The translations under genes were made by a program, and so were the position numbers. From assembly GCF_024129865.1 (NCBI RefSeq), contig NZ_JAMYFE010000042.1:62001-126000 (forward strand): 64,000 nucleotides of DNA, given 5' to 3'. This DNA is from Stieleria tagensis. Its GTDB lineage: Bacteria > Planctomycetota > Planctomycetia > Pirellulales > Pirellulaceae. How positions within the stretch are numbered: position 1 is the first letter of the stretch; every line of letters begins with the position of its first letter. Of the stretch, positions 37,584 through 46,159 are shown in pieces. The notes below the pieces were generated by a model. It saw only the letters and a program-made list of their open reading frames with translations, ran no database searches and was not told the DNA's origin.

Positions 37584-38891
37584 TTGGCCACATTCACTGT
37601 TTACTGTCATGGCACTGGTTTTAACCGTATCAAAGGTGGCCAAAGTGACGAACTGGTTGCTTGGTTCCACAACCACACGATCGGCGTTGAAGCAACTTTG
37701 TCGGGGTCGCTGGTCACAGCCGGCAACTACCTGATCAATGACGGACCCGGCCACGGGGGCAACGGCATCGCACAGCCGCAAAACGTCAATCCGATGACCG
37801 GTGATGAGCGGCGAAATCGACCCTTAAAGAAGCGGATGAATCCCTTTTCGTCACCGAGCTTCAAATCGCATCTTGTCGGGGACACTGGCGGCAAGGAGAC
37901 ATTGGCTAAGATCCGTGGCAATATTAGCGGTCACGGTTGGGATGAAAACGTCATTCGCACCGTGAATATTTTGCAGGATTTACAGTTCGAGAAGAACCAG
38001 GCGATCGACCGGGTCAACCTGGTTGGATGGAGTCGCGGCGCAGTGACCTGTATCCGCATCGCTGCGTTGATGCACCAGGTGTTTGGCACCTCCATTGACT
38101 GCAACATCTTTGCGGTAGATCCGGTGGCCGGACAAAACGCAGGCATCAAGATGATGGACACTCGCATTCTAAATGCGAATGTCAAAAACTACATCGCGAT
38201 CTTGGCGATGCACGAGATGCGGTCGACGTTCAAACCCCAGGACTGGAGCAGGCTGTCTGTTTCCCCGAACACAACCTCTGCGATCATGCTGCCGATGCCG
38301 GGTGTGCACAACGCCCAAGTCATCGCAAGTAATCCGGCTGATTCGGCGCACATCACACGCAGCCTTGCCTACGCATTTCTGAACTTTCTGGGGACCGGTC
38401 TCACCGAGAAACCAAAACCTTCCTTGGGATCCGCGGTCAAAATGACCGAGGCCTATGCGAGGCTGGTCCTGTCACTGTCGGAACACAAGCGGTACCAAAC
38501 CCAAAATACGTTCGCTGGACGTGGTGCAGCAAAGGGTTCGTTTCGTCGACGAAAATTTGCCACCACCTCTAAAATGGACACCTACACCAAAGGTGGGAAA
38601 GGCGGCTACTGGATCAATGAGCACCATCGGGCTTGTTTCAAAGCCGCATTTCCTAAAGCCTACAACTACATTTTTGAAACGATCGGCGGCGGGCAACCGC
38701 AGTTAGTGTCAAAAATTGATTCCGACTTGTTCCGCGTATTGAACAATTCGCCGGGCGGCGAGATCGCGCAGTCGTTGATGGCCAAGGAATTGTTGGTCGC
38801 TGACATGGGGTACCAGATTCAATCCGGCAGCGGGCTTTATTTGAATTCACCCAGGGTTTCTTGGCCGGATCAATTACCGCTGCACGCCTAA
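37584..38891 (+). CDS. Alpha/beta hydrolase resembling DUF2235/type VI lipase effectors
   Basis: 435 residues from TTG 37584, with a GGAG Shine-Dalgarno site 7 nt upstream. The N-terminus TVYCHGTGFNR is a typical strand/oxyanion segment. The nucleophile elbow VGWSRGAV (S150), AVDPVAG (D179) and MPGVHNAQV (H242) give a complete Ser-Asp-His triad in the order of DUF2235/Tle-like phospholipases. The C-terminal third is of unknown fold. No signal peptide and no type VI genes are in the window, so it may be an intracellular esterase or an orphan effector. I am fairly sure of hydrolase, unsure of substrate. Confidence 0.72.
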   Translation: MATFTVYCHGTGFNRIKGGQSDELVAWFHNHTIGVEATLSGSLVTAGNYLINDGPGHGGNGIAQPQNVNPMTGDERRNRPLKKRMNPFSSPSFKSHLVGDTGGKETLAKIRGNISGHGWDENVIRTVNILQDLQFEKNQAIDRVNLVGWSRGAVTCIRIAALMHQVFGTSIDCNIFAVDPVAGQNAGIKMMDTRILNANVKNYIAILAMHEMRSTFKPQDWSRLSVSPNTTSAIMLPMPGVHNAQVIASNPADSAHITRSLAYAFLNFLGTGLTEKPKPSLGSAVKMTEAYARLVLSLSEHKRYQTQNTFAGRGAAKGSFRRRKFATTSKMDTYTKGGKGGYWINEHHRACFKAAFPKAYNYIFETIGGGQPQLVSKIDSDLFRVLNNSPGGEIAQSLMAKELLVADMGYQIQSGSGLYLNSPRVSWPDQLPLHA

Positions 38892-39083
38892 CGAGGCACC
38901 GTCGATTCGCGATAGCAGGCGAGCTGGCTGTACAAAGAGTGAAGGTGTCCGGTGGTAGCGATTGGAACGGTTGCGCGTTGGTGCAGGGTGCGGCATGCAA
39001 CAGTTGGAACGGTTCCCCGGGATCATCGTCCGGCTTCGGCCGATTGAAGCAACTGGACCGTCTCGCATGCCTATTGCCCTTCA

Positions 39084-39983
39084 GTGATCCAAATCGCCGT
39101 GCCTGCAACCGCCTCCCGAACGATAAAACGCGTCGACCTGATCGCTGCACGCGCGATCGGGATGCTGTGGCAATTGATGGGAACGATCGGCGGGATTTTT
39201 CTGCGACAAACCAACAAGATTGCTTCAAGTATGGCCGCCTTGTGGGCGACGCTGGCCTTGGCGGTGCAGCCCCGCAGTTGGACCGTTCCCGTCCGCGCGG
39301 TGTTTTTGCGTCAAATGCTGTTCACCGCGGTCGATGCCATCCCATCGGCCCTGCGATTTGCAGCCGCGGTGGGCGTGTTGTTGATCGTGCAGACCATGAT
39401 GTGGATCGACATGGTCGGCGTCTCGATCGATATCATTGCGCCATTCCTGTGGCGCTCGATCGTGCGCGAGATCGCTCCGTTGCTGGCCTGCCTGGTTGTG
39501 ATCGGTCGCAGTGGAATCGCGATCAGCGCGGAATTAGGAACGATGCGAGCCGGCGGCGAAGTGGAAGTGTTGGATTCACAGGGGATCGACCCGATGACAT
39601 TCTTGGTGATGCCGCGGGTATTGGCGGTGATGTTAAGTGTGTTTTGTTTGGCCGTGGTGATCGCCGTGACGATGGTGGTGACCGGGTACGCGGTGGGCGC
39701 GATGATGGGTGCGATTCGCACGACGTGGAGCGATTTCTTTGGCGAGATTTCACGTAACTTTGACGTTCAAGATCTTATCTTTTTTGCTTCCAAGACATTG
39801 ATCGCGGGCGGATTTGCGGGCGTCATTTGTTGCCTGGAAGGGATCAGCGTTCACGGTGCGATCACGGATGTACCGCGGGCGACCAGCCGTGCGGGGATTC
39901 GCGCGTTGACAGCGGTGTTTGCTGTGTCGGCGATTCTGTCGATTTTGTTCTACGACAAATTCCTAGTGTTCAAATTCGGATAG
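39084..39983 (+). CDS. MlaE-type ABC transporter permease
   Basis: 299 residues from GTG 39084. It matches the MlaE family: VRAVFLRQMLFTAVDAIPSA, VGVSIDIIAPFLWRSIVREI, APLLACLVVIGRSGIAI, AELGTMRAGGEVEVLDSQGI and a YAVGAMMGA segment. About five membrane helices. MlaE is the inner-membrane permease of phospholipid transport complexes of the MCE type. The next genes encode an ATPase-like protein, an MCE protein and a lipoprotein, giving a complete Mla-like order E-F-D plus lipoprotein. Confidence 0.9.
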   Translation: MIQIAVPATASRTIKRVDLIAARAIGMLWQLMGTIGGIFLRQTNKIASSMAALWATLALAVQPRSWTVPVRAVFLRQMLFTAVDAIPSALRFAAAVGVLLIVQTMMWIDMVGVSIDIIAPFLWRSIVREIAPLLACLVVIGRSGIAISAELGTMRAGGEVEVLDSQGIDPMTFLVMPRVLAVMLSVFCLAVVIAVTMVVTGYAVGAMMGAIRTTWSDFFGEISRNFDVQDLIFFASKTLIAGGFAGVICCLEGISVHGAITDVPRATSRAGIRALTAVFAVSAILSILFYDKFLVFKFG

Positions 39984-39988
39984 TAGTC

Positions 39989-40738
39989 GTGAACGAGCAT
40001 TCCAATCTAAAACGAGAGTTGCCGGCGGGTCCGGCTATCCTGGAGATCGAAGCGGTTCGTTTCGAAGGCCAGGGCGAGATGTCGCTTTCGATGAATCAAT
40101 TTTCAAGTACCGTTGGCGCCGGCGAATTGGTCAAAGTCTCTTTGCAACGGCGTCACGATCCGCGCGATGCCGCCTCGTTGCTGATCGGGCTGCACCATCC
40201 GCCGGCAGGCTCCATTCGCTATGCCGGTCAGGATTGGCTGGGCCGAGATTACACACGGCACTTTCAGATGCGCAGTCAAATCGGTCGCGTGTTTGCCGGT
40301 TCAGCTTGGATTCACAATTTAACCGTGCGTGAAAACCTCTGGCTCTCGATGTCACACCATGGTCTGGCGACTCGGCGAATCAAAGTAAACGTGAAACGAT
40401 GGGTCCAGCGACTCGCTGGTCCGCGGGGCGCTTTGGTTCACCAAGCGATGCGGAAACGCCCGTCATCTGTGGAGCCCTCGATTCTGCAGATCTGCCAGTT
40501 TGTTCGAGCCGTCTGTAACCAGCCACGTCTGCTGTTACTGGAACGTCCGTTTCGGTTTCTGGTCGATGATCTGTATGACCGGTTTGTCACGGCAATTGAT
40601 GATTTGCGAAGCAAGGGGACCGGGGTGGTGTGGTTCGCCGGCGACGGTGCCGATCACGAACTCGCCTTCCGTGGACCGATCCGGCATTGGCCCGTTGTCA
40701 ATGATGTGTTGATCGGCGATGGGAGGGCCACGTCATGA
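39989..40738 (+). CDS. Degenerate MlaF-like ABC ATPase homologue
   Basis: 249 residues from GTG 39989, 5 nt after the permease gene. Its position and overall ABC ATPase plan (about 10-240) fit the MlaF place, with recognisable family segments such as LLIGLHHPPAGSIRYAGQDW and NLTVRENLWLSMSHHG. Every nucleotide motif is degraded: the Walker A region reads SLQRRHDPRDAASLL without GxGKST, the LSGGQ signature is missing (SVEPSILQICQFVRA) and the Walker B/Glu region reads RLLLLERPFRFLVD without DE. ATP hydrolysis is not expected. There is no frameshift or stop, so it is a retained pseudo-ATPase. It overlaps the MCE gene by ATGA. Confidence 0.75.
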   Translation: MNEHSNLKRELPAGPAILEIEAVRFEGQGEMSLSMNQFSSTVGAGELVKVSLQRRHDPRDAASLLIGLHHPPAGSIRYAGQDWLGRDYTRHFQMRSQIGRVFAGSAWIHNLTVRENLWLSMSHHGLATRRIKVNVKRWVQRLAGPRGALVHQAMRKRPSSVEPSILQICQFVRAVCNQPRLLLLERPFRFLVDDLYDRFVTAIDDLRSKGTGVVWFAGDGADHELAFRGPIRHWPVVNDVLIGDGRATS

Positions 40739-41820
40739 ATGAGCCCTATCGGCTTCGCTACACCAACCAAATCGTTGGTTTCTTTTTGTTGATCGTGTTT
40801 GTCATCACGACTGCGGTGGCGGTGTTGTTGTTTAGCCAGCTGTTGGTCCGCAAGGAGACGTTTTTTGTCAACGTCAGTGAAGCCGAAGCGAGTGAACTGC
40901 GAACCGGAACGGACGTGATCGTGCTGGGACAAACGATCGGCCAGGTCGAACAATTGCGATACGTGCCCGACAGCGATCAAGTCCGCGTTCAGTTGGCTAT
41001 CGATTCGCAGTTTAGTGATCAGATCACAAGTGACTCGGAAGTCACTTTGAAACGCCGGTTCGGCGTCGGGGCGCCCGTGCTTTCGATCCGCCGCAAGCCG
41101 CCCGGGCAACGCAGCGGGGCGGCTGGATCGTTGCAACCGGGCCAGGCGATCGGTTCCTTTCGCGGTGACGGCGACCCCATCGAAAACATCGCCGCAGACG
41201 TCGAAACCGCGGGCGGGTCAATCGACGTCGCAGCCAAGAAGTTGACCGAGTCATTGGAGCAATCGATCGATCCGGCGTTCCAGCAGAGTTCGAAAACCTT
41301 TGAATCATGGTTGGAAACCAGCGAAACGTTACGTGAGGAAACAGACCGGACGCTCGCCCAAATTCGCAACACCACACTGCAATTGGAACTGCAGTTGACT
41401 CAGTTGACCGAACGGATTGACCAGTTGGTCGACGAAGACATTCGTGCGACCGTCGCGAGGATCCAGCAATCCGCCCAGGCCGCCACCGCGGCCGCGGCCA
41501 GCGTGCAGAAGACCGCTGCGACGATCGAATCGAAAAGTGAACAAACCAATGACGATGTGGCACTGACGCTAAAAACGTTGCGTGAAACGGCAACGCTGGT
41601 CCAGCGTCTGACCAATGAATCACGCGACGTTGTACGGATTGTGCGTCGCGAGGCGGACGATTTGCCGGGCACGGCAGAACGCGTCAACGACACGGTGGAT
41701 GACACGCAAGATTTGGTCGGTGACATTCGCGATCATTGGTTGCTGCGACGGTTACGAGATGATCAAGATCCGAGCAAACAGGTCTCGCCATCATCCCTGC
41801 GCAGCGGGGGCGTTCGCTGA
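40735..41820 (+). CDS. MlaD-type MCE domain protein
   Basis: 361 residues. One N-terminal membrane helix (IVGFFLLIVFVITTAVAVLL), a single MCE domain at about 45-120 (GTDVIVLGQTIGQVEQLRYV, VTLKRRFGVGAPVLSIRR), then a long helical region (about 150-335) predicted to be coiled coil. MCE proteins form hexameric rings that pass lipids between membranes. The gene is coupled at both ends (ATGA with the pseudo-ATPase, TGATG with the lipoprotein gene). Confidence 0.9.
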   Translation: MNEPYRLRYTNQIVGFFLLIVFVITTAVAVLLFSQLLVRKETFFVNVSEAEASELRTGTDVIVLGQTIGQVEQLRYVPDSDQVRVQLAIDSQFSDQITSDSEVTLKRRFGVGAPVLSIRRKPPGQRSGAAGSLQPGQAIGSFRGDGDPIENIAADVETAGGSIDVAAKKLTESLEQSIDPAFQQSSKTFESWLETSETLREETDRTLAQIRNTTLQLELQLTQLTERIDQLVDEDIRATVARIQQSAQAATAAAASVQKTAATIESKSEQTNDDVALTLKTLRETATLVQRLTNESRDVVRIVRREADDLPGTAERVNDTVDDTQDLVGDIRDHWLLRRLRDDQDPSKQVSPSSLRSGGVR

Positions 41821-43019
41821 TGCGTGGACGACGATTTACGTCAAGAGAGAGTTTCCATCGCCTGGCACTATTGGCGGTGTGGATGCTTTGCCCGGGATGC
41901 GCCTCGCAACCGAAGCAAGTTGTCCCCAAAGATGCCGCACTGATTCGTCAAGTCAGCGCGGGGCGTGAGGCATTTGATGAAGGGGATTTGCAGGAAGCGG
42001 AAAAGAAGTATCGACGGGCGCTGATCCGCGCCTGGGCGATTGACGATCCCTACGAATCCGGCACGATGGCCTATAACTTGGCAGCTTGCTTGACCGCGCG
42101 GTCCCAGTGGGAACAAGCGGAGAACTGGTTGATCGATGCCCGTGTGGAACTGTGTCGCGCCCAGTCGTCCGCCGGCAACACCTGGTTGCTGTCGGCCGAA
42201 ATTGCAATGGCCCAGCACTGTTTCGAAACTGCCGAGCGCTATGTCAATTATGCCTCCTTGGCATGTCCGCCCTGTGAGATCGACGAAGCAAATTGCTTGT
42301 GCGGTCCGGCGGGAGATTGCCGTTCGGAGGAATGCGATGAATGCTGTTTGGTTCGCATCCCCTGTGTGGGAAAGAAAATACGTGACAAGCAATCCGATCG
42401 CGACTGCCAGCAGGGCTATCAGGCACGCGTGGAATTGACGCGAGCAAAACTGGCGGCCAAACAGTTCGACGTCGGTGGCGCGACCAGGCATCTGGCGCTG
42501 GCCAGCGAGTTGGCCGCCGAGGTCTGTGATTTGTCCTTGCAGGCAGATCGCCATGATGTTGCAGCACTGATCCATGACGCACAGGCCAACTTCTTGCAGG
42601 CCGGCGCGCATCGCGATCGTGAGGTCAAATTGCTACGTTGCATCGGCATGTATCGTGAAATCCCTGATGTCTTGGATGCGGCGGCCGAGTCCTATTGCTC
42701 GGCCGAGCGTCTCGATTTGGCAATCGATCGAATCATTCGATCGGCACGTATCCGATTGGCTCGCGGTCAATTGGAACAGGCCTGGCAACGAATTCGCGAC
42801 GCGGCTGAACTGGTGCAGTGGAACGATTGTGAAGCAGTCGAAATCCGGTTGGGATTGACCGCAAAATTGATCGAGGACGCATTGGTCGACGCCAAACGCA
42901 ATGCTCCATGCCCACCACCTGTTGATCCACCATCTGTTGATCCGCCGCCTATCGATTCGGCGCCTATCGATCCGCCAGCCAGTGAGTCCGTCTTGGGGGA
43001 TTTCCTTTCTCTAGAATGA
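41820..43019 (+). CDS. Cys-rich TPR-like putative lipoprotein of the Mla-type operon
   Basis: 399 residues. Signal peptide ALLAVWMLCPGCASQP with a possible lipobox Cys (C27; the residues before it are not a perfect consensus). The body is TPR-like helical pairs (GREAFDEGDLQEAEKKYRRA, ARSQWEQAENWLIDARVE). An unusual insertion at about 149-182 holds nine Cys in 34 residues (C149, C152, C159, C161, C167, C172, C175, C176, C182). The C-terminus is a Pro/Asp repeat (PPPVDPPSVDPPPIDSAP). It is the last gene of the operon and probably its outer-membrane or periplasmic partner, in the position of MlaA or PqiC (inference). Confidence 0.78.
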   Translation: MRGRRFTSRESFHRLALLAVWMLCPGCASQPKQVVPKDAALIRQVSAGREAFDEGDLQEAEKKYRRALIRAWAIDDPYESGTMAYNLAACLTARSQWEQAENWLIDARVELCRAQSSAGNTWLLSAEIAMAQHCFETAERYVNYASLACPPCEIDEANCLCGPAGDCRSEECDECCLVRIPCVGKKIRDKQSDRDCQQGYQARVELTRAKLAAKQFDVGGATRHLALASELAAEVCDLSLQADRHDVAALIHDAQANFLQAGAHRDREVKLLRCIGMYREIPDVLDAAAESYCSAERLDLAIDRIIRSARIRLARGQLEQAWQRIRDAAELVQWNDCEAVEIRLGLTAKLIEDALVDAKRNAPCPPPVDPPSVDPPPIDSAPIDPPASESVLGDFLSLE

Positions 43020-43077
43020 ATCGGCTGTTTCGTAGCCGTCCAGAATCCACACGATCGAGCTGATTGGAATCCACCAC

Positions 43078-44088
43078 ATGCAGACATATTTGATAGAGTC
43101 CGACCAGGGCATCGATGCGATTGAACGACGTGAGACAGCGGAGCCAGAACCGGGGCCGTTTGAGGTCAAAGTACGAATCCGCGCCGCATCGTTAAACTAC
43201 CGCGATCTGGGCGTCGCCGCCGGCGGCTACCTGCGCAACGACACGCGGCCGGTGGTGCCGTTGTCCGATGGTGCCGGTGAAGTGGTCGCGGTCGGACCAG
43301 GAGTCACACGTTGGAAGGAAAACGATCGTGTCAGCCCGATCTTTGTGCGGGATTGGATCGATGGGCCGGCCAGCGACGCCAAGCTGAAATCCAGTCTCGG
43401 CGGTGGCGTTGATGGTGTGCTGTGCGAATACCGTGTCCTACCCGAACAGTCGCTGGTTGCGATTCCCGATGGAATGTCGTTTGCCCAAGCGGCAACGGTG
43501 CCCTGTGCGGCAGTGACTGCCTGGCACGCGCTGTTTGAATCGGGCGAGCTGCAAGCCGGGCAGACGGTTTTGCTGTTGGGGACTGGCGGCGTTTCGGTGT
43601 TCGCTCTGCAACTGGCCAAAGCCGCCGGGGCGCGGACAATCATCACCTCCTCAAGTGACCAAAAACTAGAACAAGCTCAGTCGTTGGGAGCCGACCAGTT
43701 GGTCAACTACAAAGCCCATCCCGACTGGCACAAAGAAGTGCGTCGTTTGACCGCCGGTGAGGGCGTCGATCACGTGGTGGAAGTCGGCGGACCGGGCACA
43801 CTGGAACGGTCGATCAAGAGCGCTGCCGTCGCCGGGAAAATTCATTTGATCGGGGTACTCGATTCTCCAGCGGCAAAAATCAGCCCGATGTTAAGTGTGT
43901 TCAATCTGCTAACGATCCGGGGGATTTATGTCGGCAGTCGCACGATGCACGAAAAGACGTTGGCGGCCATGGATGCAAACGCGATCGAACCGGTCATCGA
44001 CCGCTCGTTTTCGTTTGATCAGGCCTTGGAAGCCTATCGTTATTTTGCCCAGCAAAAACACGTCGGCAAGGTTGTGATTGAGTTTTGA
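43078..44088 (+). CDS. Zinc-free MDR (quinone oxidoreductase-like) alcohol dehydrogenase
   Basis: 336 residues, medium-chain dehydrogenase fold. N-terminal GroES-like domain with NYRDLGVAAGGYLRN and PLSDGAGEVVAVGPGV, then the NAD(P)-binding domain with VLLLGTGGVSVFALQLAKAAG. The catalytic-zinc Cys/His set is absent, so it is a quinone oxidoreductase/enoyl reductase-like MDR. Substrate unknown. It follows the lipoprotein gene by 58 nt, so co-transcription is possible but not required. Confidence 0.88.
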   Translation: MQTYLIESDQGIDAIERRETAEPEPGPFEVKVRIRAASLNYRDLGVAAGGYLRNDTRPVVPLSDGAGEVVAVGPGVTRWKENDRVSPIFVRDWIDGPASDAKLKSSLGGGVDGVLCEYRVLPEQSLVAIPDGMSFAQAATVPCAAVTAWHALFESGELQAGQTVLLLGTGGVSVFALQLAKAAGARTIITSSSDQKLEQAQSLGADQLVNYKAHPDWHKEVRRLTAGEGVDHVVEVGGPGTLERSIKSAAVAGKIHLIGVLDSPAAKISPMLSVFNLLTIRGIYVGSRTMHEKTLAAMDANAIEPVIDRSFSFDQALEAYRYFAQQKHVGKVVIEF

Positions 44089-44202
44089 TTCGTCGCAATC
44101 GATCTTGCCTTGGCCTGCCGGGGACACCTATTTACTGGCTGAGACGTGTTTCACAAACCGATCTCAATCGTAAATGCTTGCAAAACAGCTCGGATGCTGA
44201 CG

Positions 44203-44895
44203 ATGAAAAGAGTGATGCCCTATTTGGTCTTGGCGTTCATCAAACTATTGCGTGTGACCTGCCGTGTTCGCCCGGTGGACGATCCTCGAGATGAACTGCG
44301 GGCCGCCGGCCAGCCCTATATTTACGCCGGGCTGCATGCACAACAGATCGCCATGGTGACCTACGCGGAAAATGGTGCCGGTTCGTTGGTTTCACGCAGC
44401 AAGGATGGGGATTTGATTGCCAAGGCGCTCGAAAGCGTCGGTGCGGTTCCGATCCGAGGCAGCAGTGGCAGCGCACGCAAAGGCGGTGTGACGGCGCTGC
44501 GTGGCTTGGTCAATCATGTTGCCGGAGGGCTGCCCGCCTGCCTGGCCGTTGATGGTCCCAAGGGGCCACGCGGAGTGGTCAACCCTGGGATCGCGTTGCT
44601 GTCACAGAAAACCGGGGCGCCGGTGTTGCCGATTTCGTTATACGCGCATTGGCGAAAGATTTTTCCAAAAACGTGGGACCGCACCCAGCTACCAATGCCA
44701 TTTAGCCGCATTGATGGCACATTTGCGAAACCGATCTACCCTCGCCAGGACGAATCGGTTCAAGACTACGCGCTGCGAATCCAGGCGGCCCTGTTGGAAT
44801 TAGAGCGACGATGTGATCCGGTCGAAGCCGCGATCGCTCAGCAGCCTGCTACGGAGCCGATCAAGTCTGACACCGCAGCAAACCGCGCGGCATAG
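44203..44895 (+). CDS. DUF374 lysophospholipid acyltransferase-like protein
   Basis: About 230 residues from ATG 44203 (ATG 44194 is equally possible). The N-terminus is a membrane helix (MPYLVLAFIKLLRVTC). The DUF374 signature is present: YAGLHAQQIAMVTY, VSRSKDGDLIAKALESVG, PIRGSSGSARKGG, AVDGPKGPRGVVNPGI and GAPVLPISLYAHWRK. DUF374 proteins belong to the LPLAT acyltransferase superfamily and may acylate lipid A or another lipid; several planctomycetes have one. It lies alone between two unrelated genes. Confidence 0.88.
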   Translation: MKRVMPYLVLAFIKLLRVTCRVRPVDDPRDELRAAGQPYIYAGLHAQQIAMVTYAENGAGSLVSRSKDGDLIAKALESVGAVPIRGSSGSARKGGVTALRGLVNHVAGGLPACLAVDGPKGPRGVVNPGIALLSQKTGAPVLPISLYAHWRKIFPKTWDRTQLPMPFSRIDGTFAKPIYPRQDESVQDYALRIQAALLELERRCDPVEAAIAQQPATEPIKSDTAANRAA

Positions 44896-44941
44896 CCAAT
44901 CGCGCGGTTGAGCGCGGTTGAGCTGTGTTTCCGATCCGGGT

Positions 44942-45889
44942 TTACTTTTCGTTCAAATCCCAGGCGTTCAACCAAGTCGTTTCGCCGGCTTGCATGTTGA
45001 AGTCTTGCTCCAGCCGCTCGGCCATGTCGGACAGGTGTCCGGCACCGTAGAACACCGCCAGTTTCACCTTGCCGGCGTCCAGTTCTTCTTTGAGCACCGC
45101 AAAAGCTTTGGCATTGCGTCCTTTGATCAAAGTGTTTTCGCCGTTGTGGTCGTTGATCCCGGTTGTCACCGCTTCCATGTCGATCAATTGACGTGCCATG
45201 GCGTTCTTCATTGCCGTCGAACGGTCTTGGCTGAACATTGCCATCAGCACGCCCATGTCGCCACCGGTTTTCGATTGGGACGCCAATCCGGCGCCCATCA
45301 TTCGTGCGACCATTTTTAGAACGCTGTCGCCGCGCCGCGCCAGATCTTTGCTGAATTCCTCGGGGCTCATATCAGCATGCCGAAAGTTTTCGGCCATGTA
45401 ATCGATCCGCTCCAGCTGGTATTCCAGTTTCAGCATGTCTTTCATCCCGGTTTGCATCGACGCGATGATCGAGCGGCGATCTTTCAGGTCTTCCGGCCGG
45501 ATCCGGGTGCCATCGGGAGCGACCAGTTCGTACAGCACGGAGTCGTATTTTGACAGTCGGTTATCCAGGTCGTCGTAGTAGGCTTTTTCGCCGATGTGAA
45601 CCACGCCCACCAAATCGACGATCGCGCCGTCGTAGCGAGTGCCTGGTTTGCCGGTGTAGCGAACGATGGCGGTTTGCAGCGCGACCTTGTTGCCTTTGTC
45701 GTCCGTCTTGATCCGCAGATAGACCGGGTCGTCGGCTTCGTCGTCCTGGCCATCGGCAGGTTTGGCCGTTTCCGCCGTCGCTGTTTTTTCAGTACCGGCA
45801 ACGACGGTTTGTGCGAAGCTGTAAGCGGCGTCCAGCAGCGCTCCAGCGCCGGCAATCGCAACGAACAGACACAGAATGATCACACGCAT
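44942..45889 (-). CDS. TraB/GumN-like (TIKI fold) exported protein
   Basis: 315 residues from ATG 45889, where the signal peptide MRVIILCLFVAIAGAGALLD begins. The TraB/GumN-type GxxH motif is present (VDLVGVVHIGEKAYYDDLD), a Glu in YELVAP, and the C-terminal strand with FYGAGHLSDMAERL, matching the paired His/Glu sites of TIKI-like metalloproteases. The middle (MLKLEYQLERIDYMAENF) is helical. A periplasmic metal-dependent hydrolase is plausible, and similar proteins occur in many planctomycetes without a known function. Confidence 0.68.
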   Translation of the reverse strand: MRVIILCLFVAIAGAGALLDAAYSFAQTVVAGTEKTATAETAKPADGQDDEADDPVYLRIKTDDKGNKVALQTAIVRYTGKPGTRYDGAIVDLVGVVHIGEKAYYDDLDNRLSKYDSVLYELVAPDGTRIRPEDLKDRRSIIASMQTGMKDMLKLEYQLERIDYMAENFRHADMSPEEFSKDLARRGDSVLKMVARMMGAGLASQSKTGGDMGVLMAMFSQDRSTAMKNAMARQLIDMEAVTTGINDHNGENTLIKGRNAKAFAVLKEELDAGKVKLAVFYGAGHLSDMAERLEQDFNMQAGETTWLNAWDLNEK

Positions 45890-46052
45890 AGCAAAACCCA
45901 GGCAAATTGTTGACGAAACGGATACCTGTAGCATAGCGCGGCGGCCCGATGGCGGCAACTTAGGACGGTTCATTGACGGTGTTGCCGTAGCTGGGCCGGC
46001 CACGGTTCCGTTTCCTTGCACACGTGTTCCTTGGTAACCCGACTTCCTTGGT

Positions 46053-46114
46053 AACCCGACGCGTTAGCGAGGGATCCCGTGAACACCCTAAATCCCTCGC
46101 TCACGCGTCGGGTT
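46053..46114. repeat. Dispersed palindrome, family 1 (copy 3)
   Basis: Left arm 46053-46075 (AACCCGACGCG then TTAGCGAGGGAT) pairs with right arm 46092-46114 (ATCCCTCGCTCACGCGTCGG then GTT), 23-nt arms with one mismatch and a 16-nt loop. Confidence 0.88.
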
Positions 46115-46136
46115 GTGATAAAAAACGCAACTTCAA

Positions 46137-46159
46137 ACCGCGTCAGCGAGGGATTTAGC
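46137..46159. repeat. Family 1 half copy
   Basis: ACCGCGTCAGCGAGGGATTT carries the arm sequence of the family 1 palindrome without a matching partner nearby. Confidence 0.7.

Noticed and set aside
38861-39757. 298-codon plus-strand frame overlapping the MlaE permease
   Set aside because: Arg/Asp/Gly-rich low-complexity product typical of a wrong frame; the MlaE frame has strong homology.
39989-40738. Treating the MlaF-like gene as a simple pseudogene
   Set aside because: The frame is intact, it is coupled to both neighbours and lacks stops or frameshifts, so a functional pseudo-ATPase is more likely.
41868-42611. 247-codon minus-strand frame opposite the Cys-rich lipoprotein
   Set aside because: No motif, no start context, and the sense gene is coupled in an operon.
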